In this document: positions 1 through 7,394 of the stretch, piece by piece
Layout: each line of letters opens with the position of its first letter
Numbering within the stretch: the first letter of the stretch is position 1
DNA from: an uncultured Lachnospiraceae bacterium
GTDB lineage: Bacteria > Bacillota > Clostridia > Lachnospirales > Lachnospiraceae
Assembly: GCA_947628025.1 (NCBI GenBank)
Contig: CANQYH010000097.1
Coordinates: 1 to 10,012 of the forward strand
Reading direction: 5' to 3'
Length of the DNA stretch: 10,012 nt
Notes under the pieces: model-generated
Told to the model about the DNA's origin: nothing
The model's database searches: none
What the model saw: only the letters and a program-made list of their open reading frames with translations
Position numbers and translations under genes: made by a program

Positions 1-1446
1 ATCGGCAGGACGAAAGAGACCGGCACGGAGATCAATTTCCTGCCGGATCCGGAGATATTCGAGAAGACCCGTTTCAAGGCGGACTGGCTGAAAAGCAGGA
101 TCCACGAGACGGCGTACCTGAATCCCGGACTGACCATTACCTACGAAAACAGGCGGCAGGGCGAGGAGGAGACGGAGGTCTTTTCCGAGCCGGAGGGCAT
201 TGTGGCATACGTCAAAGAACTGAACGCTGGGAAGACGCCGGTCCACGATCCGGTCTACTTTAAAGGGACCATGGACCATATCGAGGTGGAGGCGGCGTTC
301 CAGTTCGTGGATACGTTCGAGGAGAATATCCTGGGCTTCTGCAATAATATTTTTACCCAGGAGGGCGGCACGCATCTGGTGGGCTTTAAGACCCGCTTTA
401 CGATGCTGATCAACAATTACGCCAGGGAGCTGGGAATCCTGAGAGAAAAGGATGCCAATTTTACCGGCGCGGATACGAGAAACGGCATGACCGCGGTGAT
501 CGCCATCAAGCACCCGGACCCCATGTTCGAGGGGCAGACTAAGACCAAGATGGCCAGCGCCGATGCCACGAAAGCGGTCTTTACGATCTGCGGGGACGAG
601 CTGCAGATGTATTTTGACCGGAACCTGGAGACGCTGAAAGGGATCATCGGCTGCGCGGAGAAATCGGCCAAGATCCGGCGGGCGGAGGAGAAAGCGAAAA
701 CCAATCTTCTGACCAAGTCGAAATTTTCCTTTGACAGCAATGGGAAGCTGGCCAACTGCGAGAGCCGGGACGCGGAAAAATGCGAGATCTTCATCGTCGA
801 GGGCGATTCCGCCGGAGGTTCCGCCAAGACCGCCCGGAACCGGATGTACCAGGCGATCCTGCCGATCCGCGGCAAGATCCTGAATGTGGAAAAGGCCTCC
901 ATGGACAAGGTGCTGGCCAACGCCGAGATCAAGACGATGATCAACGCGTTCGGTTGCGGATTTTCGGAGGGCTACGGCAATGATTTTGATATCGCCAAGC
1001 TCCGCTACCACAAGATCATCCTGATGACCGACGCGGACGTGGATGGGAGCCATATCGACACCTTGCTTCTGACGTTTTTGTACCGTTTCATGCCGGATCT
1101 GATCTACAACGGCCACGTTTATATCGCGATGCCGCCCCTTTTCAAGGTGATCCCGAAGAAAGGGCAGGAGCAGTATCTGTACGATGAGCGGGAGCTGGAA
1201 AAATACAGGCGGACCCACACGGGCGAATTTACGCTGCAGCGTTACAAAGGTCTGGGCGAGATGGACGCCGAGCAGCTCTGGGAGACGACGCTGGACCCGG
1301 AGCGGCGGGTGCTGAAGCGGGTGGAGATCGAGGACGCCCGCCTGGCTTCGGAGATCACGGAGATGCTGATGGGCAGCGACGTGCCGCCCAGGAGGCAGTT
1401 TATCTACGACCACGCCAACGAGGCGGAGATCGATACGCAGGCATAG
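1..1446 (+). CDS. parE: DNA topoisomerase IV subunit B (ParE), 5'-partial
   Basis: The frame is open from base 1 and encodes 481 residues; the start and the N-terminal GHKL ATPase domain lie outside the window. The visible part is the transducer domain (EGGTH and FEGQTKTK motifs, the latter with the ATP-contacting lysine) followed by the TOPRIM domain. TOPRIM residues include the catalytic glutamate in EGDSAGG (window residue 267) and the metal-binding DADVD (344-348). The conserved RYKGLGEMD and a C-terminal PPRRQFI tail follow. With ParC it forms the A2B2 type II topoisomerase that decatenates and relaxes chromosomal DNA using ATP. The call of ParE over GyrB rests mainly on the partner: the gene 44 bases downstream lacks a canonical GyrA box. 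Minor departures from the usual GyrB pattern are DGSHIDT (commonly an arginine at the D) and MASADA after QTKTK. A GyrB paralogue remains possible, but the type II topoisomerase B identity is certain. Confidence 0.93.
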   Translation: MGRTKETGTEINFLPDPEIFEKTRFKADWLKSRIHETAYLNPGLTITYENRRQGEEETEVFSEPEGIVAYVKELNAGKTPVHDPVYFKGTMDHIEVEAAFQFVDTFEENILGFCNNIFTQEGGTHLVGFKTRFTMLINNYARELGILREKDANFTGADTRNGMTAVIAIKHPDPMFEGQTKTKMASADATKAVFTICGDELQMYFDRNLETLKGIIGCAEKSAKIRRAEEKAKTNLLTKSKFSFDSNGKLANCESRDAEKCEIFIVEGDSAGGSAKTARNRMYQAILPIRGKILNVEKASMDKVLANAEIKTMINAFGCGFSEGYGNDFDIAKLRYHKIILMTDADVDGSHIDTLLLTFLYRFMPDLIYNGHVYIAMPPLFKVIPKKGQEQYLYDERELEKYRRTHTGEFTLQRYKGLGEMDAEQLWETTLDPERRVLKRVEIEDARLASEITEMLMGSDVPPRRQFIYDHANEAEIDTQA

Positions 1447-1490
1447 CGGAAGCTTTATGATTTAAGAAAGACTGTGCATCAGGAGGCTAC

Positions 1491-3722
1491 ATGGCAGAGA
1501 AAATATTAACCACAGAATATTCGGAGGAGATGCAGCGCAGCTACGTCAATTACTCCATGAGCGTTATTACGGCGAGGGCGATCCCCGACGCCAGGGACGG
1601 GCTGAAGCCGGTGCAGCGGCGCGTTCTTTACGACATGAGCGAGCTGCATCTGGGACATGACAAACCCCACCGGAAATCGGCCCGTATCGTCGGGGATACG
1701 ATGGGTAAGTACCATCCCCATGGAGATAGTTCCATCTACGATACGCTGGTGGTCATGTCCCAGGATTTTAAAAAGGGCATGGCGTTGGTGGACGGCCACG
1801 GCAATTTCGGCTCCATCGAGGGGGACGGGGCGGCGGCCATGCGTTACACCGAGGCCAGGCTCCAGAAATTCACGGAGGAGGTCTATCTGAAGGACCTGGA
1901 CAAGACCGTGAATTTTGTGCCGAATTATGACGAGACGGAAAAGGAGCCGGAGGTGCTGCCGGTCCGCGTCCCGAACCTGCTGATCAACGGGGCCGAGGGC
2001 ATTGCCGTAGGCATGAGCACCAGCATCCCGCCCCACAACCTGGGGGAGGTCATCGATGCGGTGCGGGCCTATATCCGCAACCCGGAGATCACGGTATCGG
2101 AGCTGATGCACTACCTGCCGGGGCCGGATTTCCCCACCGGCGGCATCATTGCCAATAAAAAAGAGCTGCAGGAGATCTATGAGACCGGCGTCGGCAAGAT
2201 CCGGCTGCGGGGCCGGGTGGAGGTCGAACGGGGCAAACGGCGCTCAGACAAGGACAAGCTGATCATCCGCCAGATTCCTTATACCATGGTGGGGGCGGGC
2301 ATCAACAAGTTTCTGTCGGACGTGGCGGAACTGGCGGAGTCGAAGAAGCTCCCGGATGTGACCGACATTTCCAATCAGTCCAATAAAGAGGGCATCCGCA
2401 TCGTGCTGGAACTGAAAAAGGACGCCGACGCGGAGCGGATCAAGAATATCCTTTACAAGAAGACGAAACTGGAGGACACCTTTGGCGTCAATATGCTGGC
2501 CATCGTCGACGGGCGGCCGGAGACCCTGAACCTGAAGGGGATCCTGAAGAATTATCTGGATTTCCAGTATGAGAACAACGCGCGCAAGTACCAGGTGCTT
2601 CTGGACAAGGAGCTGAACCGCAAAGAAGTTCAGGAGGGACTGATCGCGGCCTGCGACGCCATCGACGTGATCATCGCGATCCTGCGCGGGGCGAAGAACC
2701 TGAAAGACGCCAAGGCCTGCCTGACGACCGGCGATACCAGCAAAATTAAATTTAAGTCTCCGGAATTTGAGAAAGACGCCAGGCAGCTGCGATTCACGGA
2801 GGCCCAGGCGACGGCGATCCTGGAGATGCGTCTCTACAAGCTGATCGGACTGGAGATCCTGGCGCTGAAGAAAGAATACGCGGAAACGCTGAAAAAGATC
2901 GAGGAGTACCGGCGGATCCTGGGCAGCCGGGAGGCCATGGACCAGGTGATCTTAGACGATCTGGCCGCGATTCAGGAGGAGTTCGCGATGGTCCGCATGA
3001 CGGACATCGAGGACAGCCGGGAGGCCATTGTGGAGGAAGCCCCGGCGGAGGTCCAGGAGGCGGTATACGTCATGGACCGATTCGGCTACTGCCGGCTGCT
3101 GGACCGGGCCGTTTACGAGCGGAACCAGGAGACGGTGAACGGGGAGAATCCGTACGTCTGCGCTTGTCTGAGTACCGACAAGATCTGCATTTTTACCGAT
3201 CTGGGCTATATGCACCAGGTCAAGGCGGCGGACATCCCGTTCGGCAAGCTGCGCGACAAGGGGACGCCCATCGAGAATATCAGCAAATTCGACGGCAAAA
3301 AGGAGCGCATCCTGTACCTGACCACCCAGGGCGGTATGGCGGGGAAGAAGCTGCTGTTTGCAACGGATTCTGCCCTGGTCAAGCAGGTGCCGGCGGAAGA
3401 ATTTGTCACCAACAACCGTTCGGTGGCTTCGACGAAGCTGCAGGACGGGGAGAAGCTGGTCTGCGTGCGGCCCGCCTCGGGAGGCGACGCGGTGCTGCAG
3501 ACCGCGGACGGATACTTCCTGCGGTTCTCCTCCGACGAGATCGGCGAGATGAAGAAAAATTCCCGCGGCGTCCGCGGCATGAAGCTGGAAAAGGACGACC
3601 GGCTGGAGCATCTGTACCTGGTGAACGAGGACCAGACCGTGGTATTTAAGAAGAAAGAGATCCAGTTAAACCGCCTGCGGGTGGCCAAACGAGACGGAAA
3701 AGGGACGAAAGCGAGGGTGTAG
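1491..3722 (+). CDS. parC: DNA topoisomerase IV subunit A (ParC)
   Basis: Complete at 743 aa, close to the usual ParC length and shorter than most GyrA. An AGGAGG at 1481-1486, four bases before the ATG, fixes the start. The N-terminal breakage-reunion domain has the winged-helix segment [10 protein letters not shown] and the catalytic Arg118-Tyr119 pair in MRYTEAR; Tyr119 forms the covalent bond with the cut strand. The quinolone-resistance positions carry Ser80 and Asp84, the common susceptible-type residues. A coiled-coil tower region lies around residues 340-500. The C-terminal beta-pinwheel starts near 520 and has only degenerate box-like segments (about 585-597 and 688-698) instead of the QRRGGKG box needed for DNA wrapping by gyrase, which supports ParC. 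It is the second gene of the parE-parC operon. I see no strong hairpin-plus-T-run terminator after its stop, so read-through into the next gene is possible. Confidence 0.93.
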   Translation: MAEKILTTEYSEEMQRSYVNYSMSVITARAIPDARDGLKPVQRRVLYDMSELHLGHDKPHRKSARIVGDTMGKYHPHGDSSIYDTLVVMSQDFKKGMALVDGHGNFGSIEGDGAAAMRYTEARLQKFTEEVYLKDLDKTVNFVPNYDETEKEPEVLPVRVPNLLINGAEGIAVGMSTSIPPHNLGEVIDAVRAYIRNPEITVSELMHYLPGPDFPTGGIIANKKELQEIYETGVGKIRLRGRVEVERGKRRSDKDKLIIRQIPYTMVGAGINKFLSDVAELAESKKLPDVTDISNQSNKEGIRIVLELKKDADAERIKNILYKKTKLEDTFGVNMLAIVDGRPETLNLKGILKNYLDFQYENNARKYQVLLDKELNRKEVQEGLIAACDAIDVIIAILRGAKNLKDAKACLTTGDTSKIKFKSPEFEKDARQLRFTEAQATAILEMRLYKLIGLEILALKKEYAETLKKIEEYRRILGSREAMDQVILDDLAAIQEEFAMVRMTDIEDSREAIVEEAPAEVQEAVYVMDRFGYCRLLDRAVYERNQETVNGENPYVCACLSTDKICIFTDLGYMHQVKAADIPFGKLRDKGTPIENISKFDGKKERILYLTTQGGMAGKKLLFATDSALVKQVPAEEFVTNNRSVASTKLQDGEKLVCVRPASGGDAVLQTADGYFLRFSSDEIGEMKKNSRGVRGMKLEKDDRLEHLYLVNEDQTVVFKKKEIQLNRLRVAKRDGKGTKARV

Positions 3723-3792
3723 GCGCTGCCGGATCGATGGAAAAGCAAGCGGTTCGGCTTGAATGGAAAAAGAAAGTAAATGCCAGATTAAT

Positions 3793-3800
3793 GAGGTGAT
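3793..3800 (+). promoter_or_regulatory. Shine-Dalgarno site that sets the ATPase start
   Basis: GAGGTGAT here continues as GAGGTGATC, matching the 3' end of 16S rRNA (complement of GGAGGTGATC). It sits four to six bases before the ATG at 3805. The earlier in-frame ATG at 3763 has only a purine-poor upstream region and would add 14 residues unlike the usual family N-terminus. The start at 3805 is therefore preferred. The 82-base gap between parC and this start has no convincing sigma-A promoter; the best -35-like string is TTGAAT at 3759-3764, without a well-spaced -10. Confidence 0.75.
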
Positions 3801-3804
3801 CAGT

Positions 3805-4869
3805 ATGAAGATTCAGACATTGAAATTAAACCGTTTTATGTTGTTTGAGGATGTTGAGATAGAATGGTCAAAGAATATAAATGTGATCTGCGGAGAGAAC
3901 AGCACCGGAAAGACGACCCTATTAAAGGTCATGTATTCTTTGCTGAAGCCGGTCAGCAGGGAATATTCCGAAGCCGCGACGAAAGAAGCGGAAGAACGAT
4001 TATTTGTGGAGAAGCTTCAGGGCGTTTTTCGGCCGGATGATATGAAGATCGGAAGACTGGTAAGCCGTGTGCAGGGGAGCGATCGGGCGGATTTTTCGAT
4101 CGTTATGGATCATAACCAAAAAATATCTGTGGGGTTTGGGAACCGGCAGGAGAATCATGCGGATATAAAGACGGAGCTGAATGCGGAAAGGAAAAAATTT
4201 GACGTAATCTATATTCCGACAAAGGAAATGATCTCGACGACTCAGCATTTTAATACGCTTTATGAGGAATATCATATTGATTTTGAAGAGACGTATTATG
4301 ATTTGAATAAGCTGCTGGACAGGCCTTTGTCAAAAGGGCCTAATACAAGCGAGCAGAACGAGGTGCTTCGCAGTTTTGAAGATATTATGAAAGGACAGAT
4401 CGTTCAAAGAAACAAAAAATTCTATCTTCGGATCAAGGGAGAAGGAGAATTTGAAATGGGCCTGGTATCGGACGGTTATCGAAAATTGTCCATGATCATT
4501 TATATGATCCTGTCAGGCAGTTTAAACCGGGATGCGGTTTTGTTCTGGGATGAGCCGGAAACGAATATGAACCCCAAGATGATCCGTCCGATTGTAAAAG
4601 CCCTGACGGTTCTTGCCCAAATGGGTGTGCAGATATTTGTTACGACCCATGATTATTTTGTGCAGCAGGAATTTAACATGCGGATGGCATATCCGGAATT
4701 AAATCCGAATCATTTGGATATACGCTTTTTTTCCTTATATCGGGAACCGGACTCGAATAAACTGGCATACGAAATGAAAGAAACCGCTTCAGATCTGGAA
4801 CATAATGCGATTATGCAGGAATTTGATGAAATGTACGACAGGGAGCAAGGGTTGATCTATGATATTTGA
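3805..4869 (+). CDS. AAA/ABC-type ATPase (AAA_15/AAA_21, RecF/OLD-like), nuclease-associated
   Basis: 354 aa, starting MKIQTLKLNRFMLFEDVEIE, the typical N-terminus of RecF/OLD-like AAA ATPases. Visible motifs in order: Walker A GENSTGKT (30-37, Lys36); a YIPTKEM segment (136-142) in the Q-loop/lid region; a degenerate ABC signature VSDGYRKLSM (221-230); Walker B VLFWDEPETNMNP (245-257) with Asp249 and catalytic Glu250; and the switch histidine in TTHDYF (His282). All ATPase residues appear intact, and no TOPRIM domain is fused, unlike OLD or GajA proteins. From general knowledge, ATPases with this lid and signature often occur with a small nuclease-like partner. Here the next gene overlaps the 3' end by 11 bases, implying co-translation. 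Base composition is clearly lower in GC than the flanking genes, suggesting transfer. Likely role (inference): ATP-dependent sensor or clamp controlling the partner. Substrate and trigger are unknown. Confidence 0.85.
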   Translation: MKIQTLKLNRFMLFEDVEIEWSKNINVICGENSTGKTTLLKVMYSLLKPVSREYSEAATKEAEERLFVEKLQGVFRPDDMKIGRLVSRVQGSDRADFSIVMDHNQKISVGFGNRQENHADIKTELNAERKKFDVIYIPTKEMISTTQHFNTLYEEYHIDFEETYYDLNKLLDRPLSKGPNTSEQNEVLRSFEDIMKGQIVQRNKKFYLRIKGEGEFEMGLVSDGYRKLSMIIYMILSGSLNRDAVLFWDEPETNMNPKMIRPIVKALTVLAQMGVQIFVTTHDYFVQQEFNMRMAYPELNPNHLDIRFFSLYREPDSNKLAYEMKETASDLEHNAIMQEFDEMYDREQGLIYDI

Positions 4870-5473
4870 GGAAAGCAGGATAAGGTTCCGTTTTCCGGAC
4901 ACATGTAAAACGATAAAATTTGATGACAGCGTGTATTACAAAAAATTATTTAATATGTTTCCGGGGGCAAAAGGCGTGGATTTTGTCTCTGTAACCAGTA
5001 AATTTGCGGCTTTTATAGAGATCAAGAACTGTTTAGGCGACGAGGGAAACTGCAGGTGGCGGATTTTTCCTGATGATAAAAAGATGGAAACATCGCACAC
5101 GGAAGTGGATTTAAAAGGAAAGCACAGTCTGGATATTGAGATCACGGAGAAAACCGCCATGACCCTGGCCGCGTTAGCCGGCGCTGTTTCTCATAAGGAT
5201 ACAAATCAATCTTCGGAAGAAATAGGAGAAATGGCGGAGAAGATTTTTTTGAATTATCTGGCGGACCCTAAAAAGATAAAATATGTGATCTTATTTCTGG
5301 AAGGAGATTTTGGCAGTCATACGAGGAGCAAGAAAATGATCATGTCCGATCTGCAGAAGAGCATCCGTAAGAAAATGAGATGGCTGAATTGTAAAGTTTC
5401 GGTAGTAGATTCCGATACATACGATCCGAGAATATTTCAGATCGGTGATGAAAATGCAAAAAAATCAATTTGA
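4859..5473 (+). CDS. Putative PD-(D/E)xK nuclease-like partner of the ATPase
   Basis: 204 aa, not recognised as a named family. Its ATG lies inside the last codons of the ATPase gene (11-base overlap), with an AAGGG-like ribosome site just before it. The core is a strand-turn-strand segment, [19 protein letters not shown] (39-57), giving Asp41-x12-Glu54-x-Lys56. This spacing and the hydrophobic residues around it match the PD-(D/E)xK nuclease active site. A helix with Lys98 ([17 protein letters not shown], 94-110) follows, then a predicted buried strand [11 protein letters not shown] (141-151) and a basic helix ([11 protein letters not shown], 165-175) before a last strand. There is no signal peptide or membrane segment, so it should be cytosolic. 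Inference: a nuclease or nucleic-acid-binding effector gated by the upstream ATPase. Alternatives are an inactive PD-(D/E)xK fold or a structural partner, since the motif alone does not prove cleavage. Confidence 0.65.
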   Translation: MIFEESRIRFRFPDTCKTIKFDDSVYYKKLFNMFPGAKGVDFVSVTSKFAAFIEIKNCLGDEGNCRWRIFPDDKKMETSHTEVDLKGKHSLDIEITEKTAMTLAALAGAVSHKDTNQSSEEIGEMAEKIFLNYLADPKKIKYVILFLEGDFGSHTRSKKMIMSDLQKSIRKKMRWLNCKVSVVDSDTYDPRIFQIGDENAKKSI

Positions 5474-5479
5474 GGAGGG
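5473..5479 (+). promoter_or_regulatory. Ribosome binding site of deoD overlapping the upstream stop codon
   Basis: AGGAGGG lies seven bases before the ATG at 5487, and its first A is the last base of the TGA (5471-5473) ending the nuclease-like gene. This site decides the deoD start; the in-frame ATGs at 5445 and 5448 fall inside the upstream gene and have no comparable site. The overlap implies translational coupling and probably a shared mRNA. Confidence 0.8.
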
Positions 5480-5486
5480 TATCATT

Positions 5487-6209
5487 ATGGCAAACAAAAA
5501 CGTACCGACCCCGCACATCGAGGCATTGGAGGGCGAGATCGCCGAGACGGTCCTGCTGCCGGGCGATCCGCTGCGGGCCAAATTCATTGCGGACAACTTC
5601 CTGACGGATGTGAAGCAGTTCAACAGCATCCGCAATATGCTGGGCTTCACCGGCTATTACAACGGGAAGCGGGTATCGGTCATGGGCACGGGCATGGGGT
5701 GTCCGTCCATCGGCATTTATTCGTATGAGCTGATCCATTTCTACGGGGTGAAGAACCTGATCCGCGTGGGCACCGCCGGGGCTCTGAGTCCCAAATGCAA
5801 GGTGCGGGACATGGTCATCGGCATGGGCGCCTGCACGACCTCCAATTACGTGCGGCTGTTCGGCCTGCCGGGGGATTATTCCTGCATCGCCAGCTACGAA
5901 CTGCTGGAGAAAGCGGTGGCGGCCGCGAAAGAGCTGGGGATCCCTTATCATGTGGGCAATGTGCTCAGCTCGGATATGTTCTACGCGCCGGACAAGCAGG
6001 TGAGCGGCGGCATGACCTGGGCTGATATGGGCGTGCTGGCTGTGGAGATGGAGGCCGCGGCTCTTTACAGCAATGCGGCGGCGGCGGGCGCCAACGCGCT
6101 CTGCATCTGCACGATCTCCGATTCCGCGATCACCGGCGAAGTGACGACGGCGGAGGAGCGGCAGAAAACATTTACGAATATGATGAAGGTAGCGCTGGCG
6201 CTGGCGTAG
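5487..6209 (+). CDS. deoD: Purine nucleoside phosphorylase, hexameric DeoD type
   Basis: 240 aa, close to the usual 235 or so for trimeric/hexameric DeoD. It phosphorolyses purine (deoxy)nucleosides to free base and (deoxy)ribose-1-phosphate in cytosolic purine salvage. The key residues of the E. coli enzyme are all recognisable: phosphate-binding Gly26 and Arg30 in LPGDPLR, Arg49 and Arg93 in IRVGTAGAL; ribose-binding Glu187-Met188-Glu189 in VEMEAA; and the base-protonating pair Asp212 and Arg225 in [15 protein letters not shown], with the standard 13-residue spacing. The start is fixed by AGGAGGG at 5473-5479. GC content returns to the high level of the topoisomerase genes, so the composition boundary coincides with the gene boundary. 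No promoter is visible between the preceding gene and this start (13 bases), so expression must come from the cassette, from parEC read-through, or from a promoter inside the upstream coding sequence. Confidence 0.96.
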   Translation: MANKNVPTPHIEALEGEIAETVLLPGDPLRAKFIADNFLTDVKQFNSIRNMLGFTGYYNGKRVSVMGTGMGCPSIGIYSYELIHFYGVKNLIRVGTAGALSPKCKVRDMVIGMGACTTSNYVRLFGLPGDYSCIASYELLEKAVAAAKELGIPYHVGNVLSSDMFYAPDKQVSGGMTWADMGVLAVEMEAAALYSNAAAAGANALCICTISDSAITGEVTTAEERQKTFTNMMKVALALA

Positions 6210-6233
6210 GCGGCGCGGCGACAGGAGGACGCT

Positions 6234-6269
6234 GCCGGCGGAGAACGACGGACGTGCCGGTCCGCCGGC
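6234..6269. repeat. Inverted repeat between deoD and tag
   Basis: GCCGGCGGA (6234-6242) is perfectly repeated in reverse as TCCGCCGGC (6261-6269), an 18-base loop apart. It lies in the 78-base gap after deoD. A purine-rich stretch that includes the tag ribosome binding site follows, not a T-run, so it is not a standard intrinsic terminator. It could stabilise the upstream mRNA end or weaken read-through. Such stems arise easily in GC-rich spacers. Confidence 0.35.
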
Positions 6270-6287
6270 GGCGGGAGGGGGAGAAAG

Positions 6288-6860
6288 ATGCGGCGCTGTG
6301 CGTGGGTGAATCTGAAGAATCCGCGGTACGTCCGCTACCATGACGAGGAGTGGGGCGTGCCGCTGCATGACGACCGGGCGCTTTTTGAGCTCCTGATCCT
6401 GGAGACGTTCCAGGCGGGGCTTTCCTGGGAATGTGTGCTGAATAAGCGGGAAGCGTTCCGGCAGGCTTACGACGGGTTCGAGATCGAAAAAGTCGTCCGG
6501 TATGGGGAGGAAAAATGCGCGGCGCTCATGGCCGATGCGGGGATCATCCGCAACCGGCGCAAAATAGAGGCCAGTATCGCCAACAGCGTCGTGTTTCGTC
6601 AGATCCAGGTGGAGTTCGGTTCGTTTGACGCCTATATCTGGGGGTTTACCGGCGGACAGACCGTCGCGGAAGATTACCGGCTGCGGACGACGTCCCCGCT
6701 TTCGGATGCGGTAGCCGGGGATCTGAAGCGCCGCGGGATGCGGTTCGTGGGCTCGACGACGGTCTATGCGTATCTGCAGTCGATCGGCGTGATCAACGGT
6801 CACGGGGCGGAGTGTGAGCTGTGCGGGACGAACGAAAGCGGCGCGAGGACTTCCGTGTGA
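6288..6860 (+). CDS. tag: DNA-3-methyladenine glycosylase I
   Basis: 190 aa, the normal length for TagI. The enzyme removes 3-methyladenine from alkylated DNA, starting base excision repair. The N-terminus has MRRCAWVN with zinc ligand Cys4, then YHDEEWGVP with Tyr17 and zinc ligand His18. The active-site segment LETFQAGLSW (38-47) carries Glu39 and Trp47, equivalent to E. coli Glu38 and Trp46. The helix-hairpin-helix region contains AGIIRNRRKI (84-93), followed by the conserved KRRGMRFVGSTTVYAYLQSIG. The remaining zinc ligands are His172 and Cys176. GGGAGGGGGAGA directly before the ATG is the ribosome site. It lies 78 bases after deoD and may be co-transcribed. The last ten residues after Cys179 look like an unconserved tail. 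Confidence 0.96.
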   Translation: MRRCAWVNLKNPRYVRYHDEEWGVPLHDDRALFELLILETFQAGLSWECVLNKREAFRQAYDGFEIEKVVRYGEEKCAALMADAGIIRNRRKIEASIANSVVFRQIQVEFGSFDAYIWGFTGGQTVAEDYRLRTTSPLSDAVAGDLKRRGMRFVGSTTVYAYLQSIGVINGHGAECELCGTNESGARTSV

Positions 6861-6899
6861 ACGAGCGGAGGGCGTAGGACCGGTTATTTTCGTTTTTAC

Positions 6900-6928
6900 T
6901 TGACATTCTCGATAATCGAGAATATAAT
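6900..6928 (+). promoter_or_regulatory. Perfect-consensus sigma-A promoter upstream of padR (P1)
   Basis: TTGACA at 6900-6905 and TATAAT at 6923-6928 are separated by exactly 17 bases, so both boxes and the spacing match the housekeeping sigma consensus. Transcription should start near 6935 and run toward padR. The spacer is almost entirely a palindrome, so bound repressor would cover both boxes. A promoter this strong is expected to need tight repression. Confidence 0.88.
6905..6923. promoter_or_regulatory. Operator palindrome O1 inside the promoter spacer
   Basis: ATTCTCGAT-A-ATCGAGAAT is a perfect 9-bp inverted repeat around a single central base. It runs from the last base of the -35 box to the first base of the -10 box. 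Its sharing of a core with a second palindrome at 6992-7012, and the PadR-type gene just downstream, make it the likely binding site of that dimeric regulator (inference). Confidence 0.8.
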
Positions 6929-6945
6929 AATGATAAGAATCGGTG

Positions 6946-6985
6946 AAGCCCGGAGGCGGCCGTGCCCGCGCGGGCTTTCATTTTT
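6946..6985 (+). terminator. Terminator-like hairpin with T-rich tail in the padR leader
   Basis: AAGCCCG (6946-6952) pairs with CGGGCTT (6971-6977). Inside it GCGG (6956-6959) can pair with CCGC (6966-6969), and the outer arm runs into TTTCATTTTT (6976-6985). This has the form of an intrinsic terminator. It starts about 11 bases after the predicted P1 start, so it would end P1 transcripts after roughly 50 bases, or alternatively end read-through from tag. Which applies is not decidable here. Confidence 0.55.
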
Positions 6986-6991
6986 ACCTGC

Positions 6992-7012
6992 TATTCTCGA
7001 ATATCGAGAATA
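6992..7012. promoter_or_regulatory. Operator palindrome O2
   Basis: TATTCTCGA (6992-7000) and TCGAGAATA (7004-7012) form a perfect 9-bp inverted repeat around ATA. It shares the ATTCTCGA/TCGAGAAT core with O1. The centres of the two sites are 88 bases apart, about 8.4 helical turns. Weak promoter-like hexamers flank it in the same arrangement as O1 (CTGCTA at 6988-6993 and TAATAG at 7011-7016, 17 bases apart). It could be a second controlled promoter, a cooperative or looping partner for O1, or a roadblock site. Confidence 0.75.
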
Positions 7013-7016
7013 ATAG

Positions 7017-7049
7017 CGCGGCCGGAGCTTTTTGTAAAACGCGGCCGCG
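7017..7049 (+). other. Stem-loop in the padR 5' untranslated region
   Basis: CGCGGCCG (7017-7024) pairs perfectly with CGGCCGCG (7042-7049). The 17-base loop contains a short TTTT/AAAA self-complement. It ends 15 bases before the padR Shine-Dalgarno site (AGGAGGG, 7065-7071), so it would not occlude it. A role in mRNA stability or pausing is possible; GC-rich chance pairing cannot be excluded. Confidence 0.4.
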
Positions 7050-7077
7050 GAAACTGATCCGGAGAGGAGGGAAACCG

Positions 7078-7383
7078 GTGCCCAGAGCGAAATTTCAGAC
7101 GCTGACGGAGCAGATGTTTTACATCCTGCTGTGTTTAAAGCACGAATGTTACGGCATGGATATCCTGGACCGGGTCCCGGCCATGACGGGGAACCGGGTG
7201 AATGTGGGCTCCGGTACCCTCTACAATCTCCTGGAACAGTTCCTGGAGGAGGGGATGATTCGGGAGACGAAAGTGGAGGGACGGCGGCGCAGCTATATCC
7301 TGACGGAGCGGGGACAGGAGATGCTGGATCGGGAATATGAGCGGATATGTGCCCAGGCCGAGGATTACCGGACCTACAGTTAG
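7078..7383 (+). CDS. PadR-family transcriptional regulator
   Basis: 101 aa, the size of the small PadR-s2 type that consists of the winged-helix DNA-binding domain plus one dimerisation helix. The start is GTG at 7078, with AGGAGGG six bases before it; the open frame continues upstream but there runs through O2 and the leader hairpin, so longer starts are rejected. The domain shows LTEQMFYILLCLKHECYGMD (helix 1 and turn), the recognition-helix region VNVGSGTLYNLLEQFLEEGM (about 41-60), and the wing segment GRRRSYILTERGQEML. PadR dimers typically repress their own promoter and are released by a ligand or stress. The two palindromes upstream are the likely operators. It pairs with a downstream DUF2812 gene, a known recurrent arrangement in Firmicutes. 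The ligand cannot be predicted. Confidence 0.93.
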   Translation: MPRAKFQTLTEQMFYILLCLKHECYGMDILDRVPAMTGNRVNVGSGTLYNLLEQFLEEGMIRETKVEGRRRSYILTERGQEMLDREYERICAQAEDYRTYS

Positions 7384-7394
7384 ACGCCTGCCGG

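Noticed and set aside
1..3722. Gyrase (GyrB/GyrA) instead of topoisomerase IV
   Set aside because: The A subunit is 743 aa and lacks a canonical QRRGGKG box, so ParC fits better; the paralogue choice still carries some uncertainty.
3763..3804. Earlier ATG for the AAA ATPase
   Set aside because: It would add 14 residues not typical of the family, while the ATG at 3805 has a near-perfect Shine-Dalgarno match.
3723..3804. Terminator or promoter between parC and the ATPase gene
   Set aside because: Only a weak six-pair stem including a G-U pair and an unpaired -35-like TTGAAT are seen, with no T-run and no well-spaced -10.
5340..6803. 487-codon open frame on the minus strand across deoD and tag
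   Set aside because: It lies fully opposite two well-supported genes, has histidine/arginine-rich composition typical of antisense frames in GC-rich DNA, and has no recognisable motif.
6930..7013. 27-codon leader peptide ORF starting at ATG 6930
   Set aside because: The ATG lies just upstream of the predicted P1 start and has no ribosome binding site; it has no regulatory codon run.
6943..7077. Longer PadR starting at ATG 6943
   Set aside because: The extra residues would be encoded by the leader hairpin and operator O2, and the GTG at 7078 has a strong, well-spaced AGGAGGG.
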